A stretch of DNA of 40,107 nucleotides from Tritrichomonas foetus. Taxonomy: Eukaryota > Parabasalia > Tritrichomonadida > Tritrichomonadidae. Both the position numbers and the translations under genes were made by a program. Below the pieces are notes generated by a model. It ran no database searches and was not told the origin of the DNA. It saw only the letters and a list, made by a program, of their open reading frames with translations. Positions 35,718 through 40,107 of the stretch are shown here, in pieces (within the stretch, counting starts at the first letter, position 1; every line of letters begins with the position of its first letter). The DNA is taken from contig MLAK01000999.1 of the NCBI GenBank assembly GCA_001839685.1, forward strand, positions 1-40,107. The letters run 5' to 3'.

Positions 35718-37085
35718 TCATTTGTTTCCAATGCCAAAATGTGGAACAGAAACAGCAAATCTTCCTGATTTTTGTAAAGGAACATTAGTATTCCTTTGCT
35801 TTTTTGAAGCAGACAAAGGTAATGTTTCATTAGATTTTGTTGGCTTTCCAGAGAAAATCACAACAAATCCATCATCTTGAATTTCGTTTGTTGCTAAACC
35901 TTCACTCGAAGCATGAGTCAAATTTGCTTCTTCAGACTTTTGATTGAAGTTTTGAAGGAAAAATGGATGACGCAAGAGTTCAGAAGCAGTTGGTCGTTCA
36001 TTAGGTGGCATCAAGCACGAAGAAATCAAACTCCAGGCCAGTCTATCTTTGACTAATTTAAGAGAATCAGGTGGTTCATAGTTCATTAGCTTTCTAATCA
36101 AATGGAAAGGTGTTTCACATTCAATATAAGGCTCAATTTTTGTAATCACATGAAGTAAAGCGAGTCCAAAATGCCAAATATCAGAATATGTCCCACAATC
36201 ATTATTTAAAAATTCAGGTGGTGTTGAAGGCCTTAATTTAAGGTGGATATTTGTTACAAATTGAAGAGGTGATAAAAGCAGAGGTGAAGTGATTTTAACT
36301 GCTCCAGTTGTTGGTTTAATGAAAATAGAAGAAAGTTGAATTCGACCATGAATGATGGCTGGATTTTGTGAATGCAAGAAATTAAGTGATTCTAAAACAG
36401 GCAAAAACCATCTTGATAAAACTTTTGAACGAATTTCCGTGATATCAGAAATATTTCTGAGAATCGAATTTGTTGAAACGCTTTCAGTGATATAAAAAAG
36501 TTTTATTATATGATTGTTACTATTAGAATGAATTGAATGATTTGAATTCATTTGATTTTTCGAATTAGAATTTGCGTTATGATTTGTGGAATGGTTTAAA
36601 TTATTTAATGTTCTAGATGATGCCTCATATCGATCTTCTTCTGTCCAAAAGTGAAGAAAAGAATTAATATTTTGATGTCGCATTTTTTTCATGATTTCTG
36701 CATTATTAATTAACAATTTCTTTAATAATGTATGAAAACAATCAACTTTATTATCTATTAAATGGCTTCGACTGTTATTTTCATTTTTCTTTTCGTTTGC
36801 TGTGAAAAAGTTATAAAAATAACCGTTCTGTGAGCGGTTTTTTGGATTAAAGCATTTCCCTGTGCATTCACCGAAGTACCTAGAGTCAAGAATGATTTCA
36901 TGCCATGCAACTTCAAGTCCTGACTCTTTATCGTACGCTTTATATCGAACCGAGACTTCGGATAAGCTGAGAGGCTCATCAAAACGTTGATAACGCCCAG
37001 ATGGATCGAAGTCCATAGGCACTCGCTCTTTAGGGCCTGATCTGTCTGGTGAAGCTCTCCCTGAATCCACAAAATCGCGTTTCAT
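35718..37085 (-). CDS. WNK/NRBP-type pseudokinase
   Basis: A 455-residue protein with a kinase fold but no catalytic residues. RYQRFDEPLSLSEVSVRYKAYDKES is the N-lobe start; the glycine loop has no glycines. EVAWHEI (58-64) matches the VAWxEV strand that is special to WNK kinases and NRBP, and MKKMRHQNINSFLHFW (132-147) matches their alpha-C region. The catalytic loop HRD is HGR (246-248) and the DFG is replaced by ITSP (265-268). TPPEF (288-292) and SDIWHFG (301-307) give the C-lobe. An Asn/Ser-rich insert lies at about 155-192. NRBP proteins likewise have an HG form of the loop. A scaffold role in signalling or trafficking is likely from the family. No Inr is seen before the ATG. Confidence 0.82.
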   Translation of the reverse strand: MKRDFVDSGRASPDRSGPKERVPMDFDPSGRYQRFDEPLSLSEVSVRYKAYDKESGLEVAWHEIILDSRYFGECTGKCFNPKNRSQNGYFYNFFTANEKKNENNSRSHLIDNKVDCFHTLLKKLLINNAEIMKKMRHQNINSFLHFWTEEDRYEASSRTLNNLNHSTNHNANSNSKNQMNSNHSIHSNSNNHIIKLFYITESVSTNSILRNISDITEIRSKVLSRWFLPVLESLNFLHSQNPAIIHGRIQLSSIFIKPTTGAVKITSPLLLSPLQFVTNIHLKLRPSTPPEFLNNDCGTYSDIWHFGLALLHVITKIEPYIECETPFHLIRKLMNYEPPDSLKLVKDRLAWSLISSCLMPPNERPTASELLRHPFFLQNFNQKSEEANLTHASSEGLATNEIQDDGFVVIFSGKPTKSNETLPLSASKKQRNTNVPLQKSGRFAVSVPHFGIGNK

Positions 37086-37632
37086 TTTGAATAATACCTT
37101 TCAATTTTTTTTTTGAAAGAAATCATCAAATTATTCACCTTTGAGCTTTCTTTCAAAGACAGATTATTCACAAAAGTACGCGATATTGTGAGATACTAAC
37201 AATTTTTACTTTCAAAACTTTGAGCGATTTTACTCAATTTATAGATGTATACAAACTAACTAGCTCTAGATGTAGAAGACNATTGAGAGATCTAAATGNA
37301 TAATTGTTGATATTATNGTCATCTAAANANTATTTAATTGTAATCCTATTAATAATATATAAATATTATAATTTAAAAATCAAGATACAGAGAAAACCAA
37401 ATTCAAAAAAAAAAATTGTGAGAAAAAAATAAACCCCACAGAAATTTCTGAGAATTATTGAGATAAAAAGGGATTTTATAGCATTAATATCTTGATTATT
37501 TCTTATCATAAATCGTGCTTTTTATTATCATATGACCCTCCATCGAAAATTATAATGTTTTCCAAAATACAAAAATGAAGTATAAAAAAAATATTAATAA
37601 TTTTGATATAAATAAAAAAAATTTAGGCATCA
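37086..37632. other. Gene-poor stretch with ambiguous bases
   Basis: About 547 nt with N at 37281, 37299, 37317, 37328 and 37330. Very AT-rich, no coding sense in either strand. The clustered Ns suggest low-quality or single-read coverage. Confidence 0.6.
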
Positions 37633-37848
37633 NTAGGCATCAATGAGAAGATTACGAATGTTTTGCCATCTAAATGGCGAGTCATCAGAAAATTCACTTG
37701 GCATCGAGTCTGGAAAAAAACATATTGGATTCCATTTTTCTTGATTTGGTCTTTCAATCGTTGTATCTGTATCCCTGCTTGAGAATGTGCTGTTGAGGAC
37801 TGCCAGTCTATTTTCTTCATATACTAAAATTTTATGACAGAAAAGATT
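37633..37848 (-). pseudogene. C-terminal coding fragment, minus strand
   Basis: On the minus strand, after a TGA (37851-37849), one frame is open for about 71 codons and reads like real protein: VYEENRLAVLNS, TTIERPNQEKWNPICFF, PDSMPSEFSDDSPFRWQNI. It ends at a TAN codon (37635-37633) or, if N is C or T, at a TGA directly after. There is no ATG near its start, so it is either the end of a decayed gene or an exon end. Another frame (37820-37623) is also open, starting MKKIDWQSST, but has a less natural composition. Family not recognised. A near-exact 9-bp direct repeat around the N (TAGGCATCA twice) sits at the stop. Confidence 0.35.
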
Positions 37849-39504
37849 TCAATACATTCATATTTGTCAAATGGAAATTGAATTAATTCAACATCACTGA
37901 GTTAAAACTATCAAAATTTTCGCGATTTTTAATTAAAAATCGATAGAAGAAGTGTAAATAGAATTATGGGAAGCAGTATTATAATCTTTGTGATTCTTGG
38001 AAAAAAAGCTTCTCACAATTTTTTTTTAGGCTTTCTCCAAAATCGCTCTTTTTTCGGTTTAATTGTTGCAAAATTTCAAAACTATGAATAAATATGGCTC
38101 ATAACTATAAAAAATAGATTTAACAATTGACTGAAAGCTGTTCACCCGAAAACTGAAACAATAGCTTCTTCAGAATCATTTTCGAAATATTTTTGAATTC
38201 GGCCATTTGCGAAGTTTGCGATAAGGGAAATTTTCGTCATTCTTTTAGTTATTTGGGTTTTGATTTTTGACTGATGGTATTAAGTAATACTGATGATAAG
38301 GATCATTTTAGTGATTTCGNACGTTAAGACTATTTGGTTTGTATACATCTCAATTTATAAAATCTGTTATTTCAATACTATTCAAAAAAGAATGGTAAAA
38401 TCACTTTTCAATAGAGATATTTCATTGAATTGATAACAAAGTATTTTTATGAGACTGACGAATGAAATGGGATCTTTTCATACACTTCCTAAATTTATAT
38501 TCCTACATAGATCTCTTCCATGATTGAAATGGTGAGATTTTATATTTTCGAGCCAGTCATAATCAGGTGTGATCAATCTCAAAAATAATATTTTGTGAAA
38601 AAATGGTGTTTTACATTCTTCGATAAAAAAGTTTTGAAATAACTTATATCTTGTGAGAAGTAATGAGTCGGAACAATCCCCAATTTTTTTTTCGGATCTA
38701 TATCCAGAAAAGGTTTTGGGGAATAAACCAGCTCTCATGCGAATGAAACTCATTCTAAAATTAAACATAAAGCCATAATAATTAGAAGCCAATTTAAATT
38801 TTATCACTTTTCGAATTATCTTTATCATGAATGGACTTTACTCATTCTCTTTGAAATCCCATTGAAATATCCTCCATTTATTGTGATCATATTATGGATG
38901 AGCGAGCGTTATCACGCTACACCAACTTTATCAAATTACACTAGATTTAGATATCGAATTTACCTTTTCATCGAAAAAATACTTGATAGAGTTTCATACT
39001 TATTTCATGCATTGTTGTTTGATCAACTTTCTTTTTTTCCACAATTCATGTTTTTGATCACTAAAATATGTTAAACTCTTATGTCATGAATTACCTCTCA
39101 GAAGATTGATCATCCAAAGGTTAATCCATCTAATTATGGAAAATAAGAATAGAACTTCAAACTATTGTCAATACAATGAATGTAGCTAATCTCAAAAATT
39201 GATTAGTTTGATGATTTTTGGTTTGGTTTGATCGGACCTTTGATTAATAATTTTACTGCTTTTTCAAAATGTTTCGTATATTCTGAAATTTATCGACAAA
39301 AAAAGATGAAATATTTTGAATGAGATATATCTACTATCATCCAATTATCCATAAAAAGTGAACTCTATTTCAAAAACACACTGGGTTTTGAGGTTTGCAA
39401 TATTATTGTAATTCAATTGCATTGAAACTCTTGCACAAACTATTCAAAAACCATCAAGTGTCTGTATTGAAAAAGCAATCATTGTATTTTAATATTTAGT
39501 GAAA
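37849..39504. other. Long stretch with no convincing gene
   Basis: About 1650 nt upstream of the Ras-like gene, with one N at 38320. Short open frames exist at 38478-38828 (minus, 116 codons) and 38862-39074 (plus, 70 codons); neither has recognisable motifs, an Inr or coding-like composition throughout. The minus one has a mildly coding-like end (TPDYDWLENIKSHHFNHGRD) and may be an old remnant. No RNA gene seen. Confidence 0.5.
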
Positions 39505-40017
39505 ATGTCATCCAAACTTCTTCATGTTGGTATGTATGGTGGTGGTGGTGTCGGAAAGACAGCCATTACATTACAATTCGTGAAAGGTGAATTTACAGAG
39601 GGCTGTATCCCGACAATTGAAGATAGTTTCGAAAAAGTTATCTCTCTCAATGGTGAATCAGTTAAACTTGAGATTATCGATACAGCTGGACAAGATGATT
39701 TTAAGGAAATGCGTTTCAATTATATGAGTAAAGTTGATGGCTTTATATTCGTATTTTCGGTTATCGAACCAATCTCATTGAATCAAGTTGATGAAATTCA
39801 CAGTGATGCATTGAAAGCTAAAGGTACAAAATCTGTACCATGTGTTATTGCTGCAAATAAAGCAGATCTTGAAAAAACTGTAAATATGGAAGAGGCAGAT
39901 GAATTATCCAAAAAGCTTGGATGTCAAGTGTTTGAAACATCTGCTAAAACAAGTTTAAATATTCAAAAAATATATGAAGAGTTAGTAATAATAGTAAGTG
40001 ATTCTGGAACCTACTGA
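39505..40017 (+). CDS. Ras-like small GTPase without a CAAX box
   Basis: A 170-residue protein. I use ATG 39505 (MSSKLLHVGMYG); the frame opens 6 nt earlier at a GTG. All G boxes are present: P-loop GGGGVGKT, switch I with PTIEDSF (the Ras/Rap effector form), DTAGQDD with the catalytic Gln, NKAD, and ETSAK. This places it in the Ras/Rap branch and predicts GTP binding and hydrolysis. The C-terminus, YEELVIIVSDSGTY, has no cysteine, so it cannot be prenylated in the usual way, and lacks the basic tail of Ras; the protein is probably cytosolic or held at membranes by partners. No second frame after the stop offers a CAAX end. No Inr within 30 nt of the ATG. Confidence 0.92.
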   Translation: MSSKLLHVGMYGGGGVGKTAITLQFVKGEFTEGCIPTIEDSFEKVISLNGESVKLEIIDTAGQDDFKEMRFNYMSKVDGFIFVFSVIEPISLNQVDEIHSDALKAKGTKSVPCVIAANKADLEKTVNMEEADELSKKLGCQVFETSAKTSLNIQKIYEELVIIVSDSGTY

Positions 40018-40107
40018 AAATAATAAAACTTTTTGAAATCACTAGCTCACGTTCGGTCTTTACAAAAATCATTAATGAAAAAATATATGAATGAAAATGA
40101 ATGAAAA

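Noticed and set aside
38478..38828. 116-codon minus-strand ORF
   Set aside because: No motif, no Inr, and mixed composition; kept only as a possible remnant in the gap description.
38862..39074. 70-codon plus-strand ORF
   Set aside because: Low-complexity hydrophobic and aromatic composition typical of random AT-rich frames.
39505..40017. Rab or Rho identity for the small GTPase
   Set aside because: Switch I reads PTIEDSF and G3 reads DTAGQDD, which fit Ras/Rap; there is no Rho insert and no Rab-type WDTAGQE or double-Cys tail.
1..40107. tRNA, rRNA or CRISPR features
   Set aside because: I scanned both strands for the T-loop string GGTTCGAATCC and for regularly spaced repeats with differing spacers and found none; the 19-bp array has no spacers. 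A covariance-model search would be decisive.

Overview
The window looks like nuclear DNA of a parabasalid protist (trichomonad: Trichomonas, Tritrichomonas or a relative). The reasons are: AT-rich DNA; long intronless genes packed on both strands; very short 5' leaders, several with an initiator (Inr) matching TCA(C/T)(A/T)(A/T) 8-14 nt before the ATG; stop codons often overlapping the trichomonad poly(A) signal TAAA; an ankyrin-family gene start of the type expanded in trichomonads; and an intact mariner element. Scattered N bases near 37.3 kb mark a weak spot in the assembly. I cannot assign the species.

Layout. 0-8 kb: the 5' end of an ankyrin-family gene (minus, cut by the window edge), a thioredoxin-fold protein without CxxC (plus), a FANCM/Mph1-type helicase (minus), a small coiled-coil protein (plus), a basic low-complexity protein (minus), and a CSN6-like MPN protein (plus). 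8.5-16 kb: IFT139/TTC21 (minus), with a 19-bp minisatellite upstream, and a long coiled-coil protein (minus). 16-18 kb: a membrane-anchored papain-like peptidase (plus). 18-21.5 kb: decayed gene remnants on both strands, with a 1290-bp DD34D mariner between them. 21.8-35.5 kb: a same-strand run of a 1355-aa helical-repeat protein, an armadillo-like protein, a cyclin with an N-terminal SQ cluster, a PAF1-like protein with a Ser/Asp/Arg repeat tail, a two-TM protein, a UBXN11-like SEP/UBX protein and a Tom40/VDAC-like beta-barrel protein whose frame is broken by one TGA. 35.7-40 kb: a WNK/NRBP-type pseudokinase (minus), a minus-strand coding fragment, a long stretch without a convincing gene, and a Ras-like GTPase without a CAAX box (plus).

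The genes look like independent housekeeping and regulatory genes, not an operon. Loose themes are genome maintenance and cell cycle (FANCM, SQ-cluster cyclin), transcription (PAF1), the ubiquitin system (CSN6, UBXN11-like), cilia (IFT139) and organelle import (Tom40-like, inferred as hydrogenosomal). I found no rRNA, tRNA, CRISPR array or convincing spliceosomal intron. I do not see strong evidence for a wholly new multi-gene system. The most unusual single items are the SQ-cluster cyclin, the TGA-interrupted beta-barrel gene and the mariner in a gene graveyard.
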